A DNA stretch of 64,000 nucleotides from Mycolicibacterium parafortuitum (lineage in GTDB: Bacteria; Actinomycetota; Actinomycetes; Mycobacteriales; Mycobacteriaceae): positions 310,001 to 374,000 of the forward strand of contig NZ_MVID01000002.1 in NCBI RefSeq assembly GCF_002086815.1, in the 5' to 3' direction. The notes beneath the pieces were generated by a model. The model was not told the DNA's origin, did not search any database, and saw only the letters and a program-made list of their open reading frames with translations. Each line of letters starts with the position of its first letter. Position 1 is the stretch's first letter. Positions 18,715-28,162 of the stretch are shown here, one piece after another. A program made the translations under genes and the position numbers.

Positions 18715-20072
18715 ACCGCGCCGGCACGCTGCAACTGCGCGCGGTCGGCCGCGTCGAGCGCATGCAGGTCGATCCCGTTGGTCTCGCGCGTGAACCAGGC
18801 CGCGACCAGCGTGATCAGCGACGCACCGGCCAGGTAGACCGCGATCGGCACCCAGGTGCCGAACATGTCGAGCAGCCAGGTGGCGATGGCCGGGGCCAAC
18901 GATCCGGCGACGATCGAGGTGACCTGATACCCGAGGGACACACCGGAGTACCGCATCCGGGTCGGGAACATCTCGGCCATGATCGCCGGCTGCGGCGCAT
19001 ACATCAGGGCGTGGATCATCAGGCCTAGGATCACCGCGGCCATGATCGCGAGGTAGCTTCCGGTGTTCATCATCGGGAACGCGAAGAAGCCCCAGACACC
19101 CGCAAGTACGGCCCCGGCGATGTACACGGGGCGACGGCCGTACCGGTCGGCCAGCCGGCCCACCTGCGGCACCACCACGAAGTGCACCGCGTGCGCGGCC
19201 AGCAGCCACCACAGGATGTCGCCGGTGTCGGCACCCACGTGGGTCTTGAGGTAGACGATCGAGAAGGTGACCACCAGGTAGTACATGATGTTCTCGGCGA
19301 AACGCAGACCCATCGCGGTGAAAACACCTCGGGGATAACGCTTCAGCACCTCGACGACGCCGTAGGAGACCGCCTTGGCGCGCTCGACCTCCTCCTGGGC
19401 CGCGACGAAGATCGGGGCGTCGGTCACCTTGGTGCGGATGTAGTAGCCGATCAGCACCACCACCGCCGACAGCCAGAACGCCACGCGCCAGCCCCAGGAC
19501 AGGAACGCCTCATCGGACAACAGCCCGGTCAGCACCAGCAGCACGACGGTGGCGAGCATGTTGCCGACCGGAACCGCGGCCTGCGGCCAGCTGGCCCAGA
19601 ACGCCCGCTGCTTGTCCGGGCTGTGCTCGGCGACGAGGAGGACGGCCCCGCCCCATTCACCACCGACCGCGAAGCCCTGCACGAAGCGCAGCATCACGAG
19701 CAGGATCGGGGCCCACACACCGATCTGGTTGTAGGTCGGCAGACATCCCATCAGGAACGTCACGACACCGACCAACAGGATCGCGAACTGCAGGAGCTTC
19801 TTGCGGCCGTACTTGTCGCCGAAGTGCCCGAAGACCACCCCGCCCAGCGGGCGGGCCACGAAGCCGACGGCGTAGGTCAGCAGCGCGGCGATCAAACCGG
19901 CGGCCTCGCTGGTGCCCTCGGCGAAGAACACCTTGTTGAACACCAACGTCGCCGCGGTCGCGTACAGGAAGAACTCGTACCACTCGACGACCGTGCCGGC
20001 CATCGATGCGACCACCACCCGCTTGAGTCCGGTCGAGATCGAACCGGGCCCCGCGTCCTGTTGCGCGCTCAT
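18711..20072 (-). CDS. MHS-family MFS transporter (organic acid importer)
   Basis: A 453-residue 12-TM symporter of the metabolite:H+ symporter family. TM1 has the family GTVVEWYEFFLYATAA, the TM2-3 loop is GHFGDKYGRKKLL, and FVQGFAVGGEWGGAVLL is in TM4-5. Relatives carry alpha-ketoglutarate, citrate, shikimate or betaine. Coupling to a 3-hydroxybutyrate dehydrogenase suggests hydroxybutyrate or acetoacetate here, which is inference. Divergent from a LysR regulator, with two inverted repeats in the 107-bp gap. Confidence 0.85.
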   Translation of the reverse strand: MSAQQDAGPGSISTGLKRVVVASMAGTVVEWYEFFLYATAATLVFNKVFFAEGTSEAAGLIAALLTYAVGFVARPLGGVVFGHFGDKYGRKKLLQFAILLVGVVTFLMGCLPTYNQIGVWAPILLVMLRFVQGFAVGGEWGGAVLLVAEHSPDKQRAFWASWPQAAVPVGNMLATVVLLVLTGLLSDEAFLSWGWRVAFWLSAVVVLIGYYIRTKVTDAPIFVAAQEEVERAKAVSYGVVEVLKRYPRGVFTAMGLRFAENIMYYLVVTFSIVYLKTHVGADTGDILWWLLAAHAVHFVVVPQVGRLADRYGRRPVYIAGAVLAGVWGFFAFPMMNTGSYLAIMAAVILGLMIHALMYAPQPAIMAEMFPTRMRYSGVSLGYQVTSIVAGSLAPAIATWLLDMFGTWVPIAVYLAGASLITLVAAWFTRETNGIDLHALDAADRAQLQRAGAV

Positions 20073-20085
20073 CGCCCACCCTTCC

Positions 20086-20103
20086 TTGTGATGCCCACCA
20101 CAA
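20086..20103. promoter_or_regulatory. Inverted repeat upstream of the MHS transporter
   Basis: TTGTG-N8-CACAA, perfect arms, 14 nt upstream of the transporter start and overlapping the AAGGAAGG ribosome-binding region. This placement suggests a repressor site. Confidence 0.4.
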
Positions 20104-20162
20104 ACGCGGCTGAGTATTCACGCAGCTACCCGCTCGGGCAATAACCAAAACCGCAGGAAGGG

Positions 20163-20178
20163 TCTGCGAAAATGCAGA
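20163..20178. promoter_or_regulatory. Inverted repeat at the LysR start
   Basis: TCTGC-N6-GCAGA, perfect arms, ending 1 nt before the GTG start of the LysR gene. It contains TGC-N6-GCA, close to the LysR-box pattern, and could serve autoregulation. Confidence 0.4.
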
Positions 20179-20179
20179 T

Positions 20180-21091
20180 GTGACCTCCTCGGCTCGCCGC
20201 CTCAGCGCAGATGACCTGCTGGTTCTGCTGGCTGTCGGCCGAACCGGCAAATACACCACCGCGGCCGAGGAACTCGGCCTCAACCACACCACCATCAGTC
20301 GGCGCATCGCCGCACTCGAGGAGGCCATGGGCGGACGCGTACTGGCCCGCGTCGCCGGGGGCTGGGAACTGACGGATCTCGGCCGCGACGCGCTCGCCGC
20401 CGCCGAGACGGTCGAGTCCGCCGTGCGGTCCCTTGCCGCCGATCCGGCCGGGCAGCGGGCGCTCGACGGCGTTGTCCGGATCTCCGCCACCGACGGCTTC
20501 TCGGCGTACGTCGCCGCCCCGGCGGCAGCCGCGGTGCAACGGATGCATCCGTTGGTGGCCGTCGAGATCGTGGCGACCACCCGCAGGGCGACCCAGCAGC
20601 GCTCCGGCCTGGACGTCGAGGTGGTGGTCGGCGAACCCCGGGTGCGCCGCGCGAAGGCCCTCCGGCTGTGTGACTACCGCCTGGGCCTGTACGCCTCGCG
20701 GGACTACCTCGACGAGCACGGCGCCCCGGCCGACGTCTCGGATCTGCAGCGGTACCCCCTCGTGTACTTCATCGACTCGATGCTGCAGGTCGACGATCTC
20801 GACCTCGCCGCAAGTTTCGCGCCGACCATGCGCGAATCGGTGACCTCGACGAACGTGTTCGTCCACGTCGAGGCCACCCGGGCGTCGGCCGGGATCGGGC
20901 TACTGCCCTGCTTCATGGCCGACCGTCATCCCGATCTCGTTCGCGTCCTGGCCGGACAGGTTTCGGCACAGCTGAGCTACTGGTTGGTGGCCCGCGCCGA
21001 AGCGCTGCGCCGCCCGGAGGTGGCGGCGCTCGTCGACGCGATCCGCGATCGGATCCGCGATCAGCAGGACGCGTTGATGGGCCTGCGTTAG
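20180..21091 (+). CDS. LysR-family transcriptional regulator
   Basis: A 303-residue LTTR. The N-terminal helix-turn-helix is clear (YTTAAEELGLNHTTISRRIAALEEAMG), followed by a periplasmic-binding-like effector domain. It is divergent from the MHS transporter and 3-hydroxybutyrate dehydrogenase operon, the usual arrangement for an LTTR and its target. The GTG at 20180 gives the normal short leader before the HTH; the only SD-like stretch, AGGAAGGG, is about 17 nt away, so translation may be SD-independent. Confidence 0.87.
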   Translation: MTSSARRLSADDLLVLLAVGRTGKYTTAAEELGLNHTTISRRIAALEEAMGGRVLARVAGGWELTDLGRDALAAAETVESAVRSLAADPAGQRALDGVVRISATDGFSAYVAAPAAAAVQRMHPLVAVEIVATTRRATQQRSGLDVEVVVGEPRVRRAKALRLCDYRLGLYASRDYLDEHGAPADVSDLQRYPLVYFIDSMLQVDDLDLAASFAPTMRESVTSTNVFVHVEATRASAGIGLLPCFMADRHPDLVRVLAGQVSAQLSYWLVARAEALRRPEVAALVDAIRDRIRDQQDALMGLR

Positions 21092-21128
21092 CGAGTTATC
21101 CACAGGAGTTATCCACAGTGTGGATGAA

Positions 21129-21689
21129 TTACAGCTGTGTAAGTCCGCTGAGCAGCAGGCGGCCGGCGTCGGCGAGCACCCTGTCGCGGCCGCCCGGATG
21201 GTCGGCGGCGATCAGGTGGTTCCCGACCAGCAACGAGAAGGCCAGCATCGCGCGGGCCTCGACCTCGGCGGGGTCGTCGCACAGCGTCGAGAGCAGTTCG
21301 CGCAGGTAGCCCATGCGGCGGTTGTCCACCCGGCGCAGCCGAGCGGCCACCCCGGGATCCCGTCGCGCCCAGTTACGGACCGCCAGATCCACCGGGAGCA
21401 GTTCGGCCGAGAACGTCAGCATCCCGGCTCGTCGGACCTTGCTGCGCGCGTCGCCGCCTTCGGTCTCGAGCCTTGCCCGGACCTCGTCGATGCTGCGCTG
21501 CTCCCAGGTGTCGAGCATCGCGGTGACCAGATCTCCCCTGTTCGCGAACTGCCGATAGAACCCTCCGCGGGTGACGCCGAGCCGCTGCGCGAGAACTTCG
21601 ACGCGCACGGCATCGGGTCCGTCGGCCGCCAGCAGTGCCAGACCCTCGTCGATCCAGGACTGTCGGGGGGTACGAATCGGCGGCGGCAT
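21129..21689 (-). CDS. TetR-family transcriptional regulator
   Basis: A 186-residue protein with a TetR HTH (VEVLAQRLGVTRGGFYRQFANRGDLVTAML) at residues about 27-60 and a helical ligand domain. A perfect inverted repeat lies 18 nt upstream of its start, in the gap shared with the divergent gene at 21746, so it probably represses both. In M. tuberculosis the neighbouring position of hsaB is taken by nat, which is not present here. Confidence 0.85.
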   Translation of the reverse strand: MPPPIRTPRQSWIDEGLALLAADGPDAVRVEVLAQRLGVTRGGFYRQFANRGDLVTAMLDTWEQRSIDEVRARLETEGGDARSKVRRAGMLTFSAELLPVDLAVRNWARRDPGVAARLRRVDNRRMGYLRELLSTLCDDPAEVEARAMLAFSLLVGNHLIAADHPGGRDRVLADAGRLLLSGLTQL

Positions 21690-21706
21690 CTGGTCAGAAT
21701 ACGTTA

Positions 21707-21727
21707 GATACAGTACTGTTCTGTATC
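21707..21727. promoter_or_regulatory. Operator-like palindrome between TetR gene and its divergent partner
   Basis: GATACAG at 21707-21713 and CTGTATC at 21721-21727 are perfect 7-bp arms around 7 nt. A second, internal palindrome ACAGTACTGT covers 21710-21719. The site is 18 nt from either start codon and overlaps the likely promoters of both genes. Confidence 0.65.
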
Positions 21728-21745
21728 AATCATTGGAGGTGGCGG

Positions 21746-22216
21746 ATGGCCTCGATACAGCACATCGTCGAACGCACCGATCCCGACGCGGACCTACTGG
21801 CATGCACGACGCTCACCCGCATCGACCATGTCGACGCCCACGTGTTCCGCGCGGCGAGGGCCCGGTTGCCGGCGGAGTGGGCGCGGGAGATTCTCGAAGG
21901 GCCACCCGCGGTGACACGGCTGCGGTTACGTCTCGGATGGATGATGCTCGGGATCAGGTTGCGCCCCGCCGCACCGGACGTGATCGCCGGCTGGCCGGTC
22001 ACCCATCGCGATGCCGAATACGTTCGTGTGCAGGCGATGTCACCGATCGGGCTGTCGGGTCAGTTGATCACCCGGGTCGCCGGCGGCGAGGTCACCTTCG
22101 CGACATTCGCGCGGTTGGGCAACCCGGTCGCCCGGCGGATATGGGCGAAGGTGCTGCCGACTCATCTGGCGGTGGTGCGGTCACTCGTCGACGGTGCGGC
22201 GTCGCGTTCGCGCTAG
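21746..22216 (+). CDS. Uncharacterised protein under TetR control (DUF2867-like)
   Basis: A 156-residue soluble protein with no signal peptide or membrane segment. The Trp/Arg-rich middle (LRLRLGWMMLGI) and the TFATFARLGNPVARRIWAKVLPTHLAVVRSL end resemble small DUF2867-type proteins, a family of unknown function. ATG 21746 follows a strong GGAGGT by 5 nt. It is divergent from the TetR regulator and is the most likely target gene. Its TAG stop shares 4 nt with the hsaB stop on the other strand. Confidence 0.6.
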   Translation: MASIQHIVERTDPDADLLACTTLTRIDHVDAHVFRAARARLPAEWAREILEGPPAVTRLRLRLGWMMLGIRLRPAAPDVIAGWPVTHRDAEYVRVQAMSPIGLSGQLITRVAGGEVTFATFARLGNPVARRIWAKVLPTHLAVVRSLVDGAASRSR

Positions 22217-22779
22217 AGCCAGGTGTCCTCGGTCGTCGCGGTCAGGAACGCCTCCAGGTCGTTGCGCCAATCCGCCGGGGTGTTCTTGTCCGGTTCGATG
22301 CCGGTGTACTGGCCTTGGTAGAACAGCAGCGGCCGCGGCTTGCGCTTCGGAACGTCCGACAGCGAGTGCACCGCTCCGAACACGACGAAATGGTCGCCGC
22401 CGTCGTGCACCGAGTGCACCGTGCAGTCGATGTGCGCCAGCGAGCCGTCGATGATCGGCGAACCCAACCTCGATGGCGCCCAATCGATCCCGGCGAACTT
22501 GTCAGGCTCTCGTGAGCCGAACCGCGCCGAGACGTGCTGCTGCTTCTCGTGCAGGACGTTGACACAGAACCGACCGGTGGCCTCGATCGCCGCCCAGGAC
22601 CGCGACGCCTTCGTGGGGCAGAACAGCACCAGCGGCGGATCCAGTGACAACGCGGCGAACGACTGGCACGCGAATCCCACCGGGGCATCGTCGGACATGG
22701 TGGTGATGACGGTGATCCCGGTGCAGAACTGACCGAGCACACTGCGGAATGTGCGCGGATCGATCGGCGGAGTCGACAT
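22213..22779 (-). CDS. hsaB: Flavin reductase HsaB
   Basis: A 188-residue NAD(P)H:flavin oxidoreductase of the two-component monooxygenase type. It supplies reduced FMN to HsaA for hydroxylation of 3-HSA in cholesterol degradation. Marks are GQFCTGITVITT at the N-terminus, GFACQSFAALSLDPPLV and the GDHFVVFGAV segment. ATG 22779 gives the length of Rv3567c (187); an upstream extension in the frame is antisense shadow. It is the last gene of hsaA-hsaD-hsaC-hsaB, 13 nt after hsaC. Confidence 0.93.
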   Translation of the reverse strand: MSTPPIDPRTFRSVLGQFCTGITVITTMSDDAPVGFACQSFAALSLDPPLVLFCPTKASRSWAAIEATGRFCVNVLHEKQQHVSARFGSREPDKFAGIDWAPSRLGSPIIDGSLAHIDCTVHSVHDGGDHFVVFGAVHSLSDVPKRKPRPLLFYQGQYTGIEPDKNTPADWRNDLEAFLTATTEDTWL

Positions 22780-22792
22780 CGCGATTACCTGG

Positions 22793-25775
<2,983 letters not shown>

Positions 25776-25816
25776 TGGTTTGCCTCCAAAGGCGTGCGAA
25801 GTAACCTAGAAGAGAT

Positions 25817-25830
25817 TAGAACACGTTACG
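25817..25830. promoter_or_regulatory. KstR operator, hsaA side (one mismatch)
   Basis: TAGAACACGTTACG matches the KstR consensus TnnAACnnGTTnnA except for the last base (G for A). It is 42 bp upstream of the hsaA start, where it can control the hsaADCB promoter. Confidence 0.65.
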
Positions 25831-25884
25831 ATTTGTGTCGAGTAGCGGCGTCCTGCGACACCTGGACCAGCGCACATGCATTTC

Positions 25885-25898
25885 TGTAACCTGTTCTA
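25885..25898. promoter_or_regulatory. KstR operator, kshB side
   Basis: TGTAACCTGTTCTA matches the KstR consensus TnnAACnnGTTnnA exactly. It ends 27 bp before the kshB start codon, a position that would block its promoter. Confidence 0.85.
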
Positions 25899-25924
25899 GT
25901 TATGACCGGAGAAAGGGTCCATCT

Positions 25925-26998
25925 GTGACGGACGTTGCCGCCGACGAGCCGCTGGGCGCCCACGTGCTCGAGCTGGAGATCGCCGAAGTGATCGACGAGA
26001 CGTCGGACGCGCGTTCCCTGGTGTTCAAAACCCCCGCCGGCGCATCCGTGCCGCCGGAGAAGCTGCGCTACTCGCCCGGTCAGTTCCTGACGCTGCGGGT
26101 GCCCAGCGACCGCACCGGTTCGGTCGCGCGCTGCTATTCGCTGTGCTCGTCACCGCACACCGGCGACCCGCTGACGGTCACCGTGAAGCGCACCGCCGAC
26201 GGGTACGCGTCGAACTGGCTGTGCGACAACGCGCACGCCGGGATGAAGATGCACGTCCTCGCGCCGTCGGGGACGTTCGTGCCGAAGAACCTGGACACCG
26301 ATTTCCTGCTGCTGGCCGCGGGCAGCGGGATCACCCCGATGCTGGCGATCCTGAAGTCCGCGCTCAGCGAGGGCAGCGGAAAGGTGGCCCTGGTCTACGC
26401 CAACCGCGACGAGAAGTCGGTGATCTTCGCCGAGACCCTGCGTGATCTCGCGGCCAAGTACCCGGACCGCCTGACCGCGATCCACTGGCTGGAGACCGTG
26501 CAGGGGCTGCCCAGTGTCACGGCGCTGACGGCGCTGTTCGCACCGTTCACGTCCAGGGAGGCGTTCATCTGCGGACCGGGGCCGTTCATGGCCGCCGCCG
26601 AGGAGGCGCTCGCGGCGGCGGGGGCGGCCGCCGAGAAGATCCACATCGAGGTGTTCAAGTCGCTGGAGTCGGATCCGTTCGCGGCGGTCACCATCGACGA
26701 CGATGACGACGGCGACGAGGGCCCGGCGACAGCCGTGGTGACCCTCGACGGCGAGACCCACGAGGTGAGCTGGCCGCGCAAGGCGAAACTGCTCGACGTC
26801 CTGCTGAACAAGGGCCTCGACGCGCCGTTCTCGTGCCGCGAGGGTCACTGCGGCGCGTGTGCTGTGCTCAAGAAGTCCGGCGACGTCGAGATGGAGATCA
26901 ACGACGTCCTCGAGCAGCAGGACCTCGACGAGGGTCTGATCCTGGCCTGCCAGGCACATCCGAAATCCGATTCGGTCGAAGTCACCTTCGACGAGTAG
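25925..26998 (+). CDS. kshB: 3-ketosteroid 9-alpha-hydroxylase reductase KshB
   Basis: A 357-residue FAD- and [2Fe-2S]-containing NADH reductase that passes electrons to the Rieske oxygenase KshA for steroid ring opening. The FAD motif is RCYSLCSSP, the NAD region is AAGSGITPMLA, and the C-terminal plant-type ferredoxin domain has CREGHCGACAVLKKSG plus a later Cys. A run of acidic residues (DDDDDGDEG) links the domains. GTG 25925 gives the length of Rv3571 (358). KshA is not in the window. Confidence 0.94.
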   Translation: MTDVAADEPLGAHVLELEIAEVIDETSDARSLVFKTPAGASVPPEKLRYSPGQFLTLRVPSDRTGSVARCYSLCSSPHTGDPLTVTVKRTADGYASNWLCDNAHAGMKMHVLAPSGTFVPKNLDTDFLLLAAGSGITPMLAILKSALSEGSGKVALVYANRDEKSVIFAETLRDLAAKYPDRLTAIHWLETVQGLPSVTALTALFAPFTSREAFICGPGPFMAAAEEALAAAGAAAEKIHIEVFKSLESDPFAAVTIDDDDDGDEGPATAVVTLDGETHEVSWPRKAKLLDVLLNKGLDAPFSCREGHCGACAVLKKSGDVEMEINDVLEQQDLDEGLILACQAHPKSDSVEVTFDE

Positions 26999-27020
26999 CG
27001 CAAGGATTACTTTCATCACG

Positions 27021-27611
27021 ATGAAGCGGCTAGCAGCGGCACTGGCTCCGACGTTGATGGTGGCGCTCGCCGCCGTCTCGCACACCACGGCCCCGACCGC
27101 CACGGCGGCCTCCGACACCGGCGTCTCGTCGATCGCCGTCGATCCCGCGACCTCGATCGAGATGCACGTCAACGCCGACTGCGACCCCGGACAGAACCGG
27201 TGCTTCTTCAGGACGTCGGCAAACCTGTTGACCCCCAACGGCCCCACCGGGTTCCCGGGCGACACCTGGGCGCGTCAAACCATCACGCTGCGCAGCAACT
27301 CCCAGGACGTTTGGCAGGAGGCCTGGTACAGCGCGCCCGCCGGCATGCCCCGGGAACTCAAGGGCGCCAACCACGACAACGTGCTCTCACGCATGCTGAA
27401 GTCGATGCGCGACGTCGAGGTGTCGGTGACCTACTTCGGCGGCGGAGCGATCGAACGCTTCACCACCGACGGCGACTCGGTTCCGACGTCGTGGACGACC
27501 GGTCTGCCCGCGAAGGGCTCGCAGTTCATCGTTTGCTCGCAGATCCAGGTGGTCTATGCCGGGGTCAACCTGACGACACCGTCGGCCTGTGCGCAGACAC
27601 AGTTTGACTAG
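27021..27611 (+). CDS. Secreted protein of unknown function (Rv3572-like)
   Basis: A 196-residue protein with a cleavable signal peptide (KR n-region, hydrophobic core LAPTLMVALAAV, cleavage probably near TATAASD). The mature part has four cysteines, two early (CDPGQNRC) and two near the C-terminus, suggesting disulfides outside the cell. It lies 22 nt after kshB on the same strand, as Rv3572 does, so it is probably KstR-controlled with kshB. Family function is unknown; steroid relevance is by context only. Confidence 0.75.
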   Translation: MKRLAAALAPTLMVALAAVSHTTAPTATAASDTGVSSIAVDPATSIEMHVNADCDPGQNRCFFRTSANLLTPNGPTGFPGDTWARQTITLRSNSQDVWQEAWYSAPAGMPRELKGANHDNVLSRMLKSMRDVEVSVTYFGGGAIERFTTDGDSVPTSWTTGLPAKGSQFIVCSQIQVVYAGVNLTTPSACAQTQFD

Positions 27612-27622
27612 ACCAGGTTCGA

Positions 27623-28162
27623 CTAGACCGGGTTCCCGGATGCGCTCCAGCGCAGGCTCGCACCGTCAGGGCCGACCACGACGGTCTCGCCGTTGAGCAC
27701 CGCATCCGCGGCGAGATCGGCGATGGCATCAGGTGCGGCGTCGGGATTGGCGAGCGCGATCTTGCGCCCGATCTCGTTGTTGTAGAGGTCCATCGCGCGG
27801 CTCGCGCGATTGTTGCCGGCCGTACCCTCGTGCGCCGAGGTGAATCGGGATGCCCAGTCGGACCCGAATCTCAGGGCCAGCAGTGCGCTGCCGTAGGCGT
27901 GCCGGAACGCGTCTGTCTCGTTGTCGACCTGCCGGCCATCGCTCGGCGGAAAACGTCGCACCGCTTCGTCGCTCGCCCGGTCCCGGATCTCACGGATCTC
28001 CGGGATCCGCGCCGGGTCCGCCAGCAGCATCTGCATTTCAGTGTGCGTCAGTTCTTCGGCGCCAACCTCGTCGCGCCTCGCCGCGCCACCCGGATCGTCG
28101 CGCACTTGGTAGTGCGCCAGAATCTGGTTCAGGCGCTCGCGGCCGCCAGGTCCCGGAGTCAC
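27623..28162 (-). CDS. DUF6973-like protein coupled to fadE34
   Basis: A 179-residue protein with no signal peptide. A conserved-looking block runs DNETDAFRHAYGSALL, then SAHEG, NNRASRAMDLYNNEIGRKIA, with His and Asn positions like those in DUF6973-type domains, which I recall at the ends of larger secreted or polymorphic-toxin-like proteins. The GTG at 28162 overlaps the fadE34 stop (GTGA), so it should be translated by coupling and regulated by KstR. No M. tuberculosis gene occupies this place. The frame remains open upstream inside fadE34, but that part is a shadow. Function unknown. Confidence 0.6.
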   Translation of the reverse strand: MTPGPGGRERLNQILAHYQVRDDPGGAARRDEVGAEELTHTEMQMLLADPARIPEIREIRDRASDEAVRRFPPSDGRQVDNETDAFRHAYGSALLALRFGSDWASRFTSAHEGTAGNNRASRAMDLYNNEIGRKIALANPDAAPDAIADLAADAVLNGETVVVGPDGASLRWSASGNPV

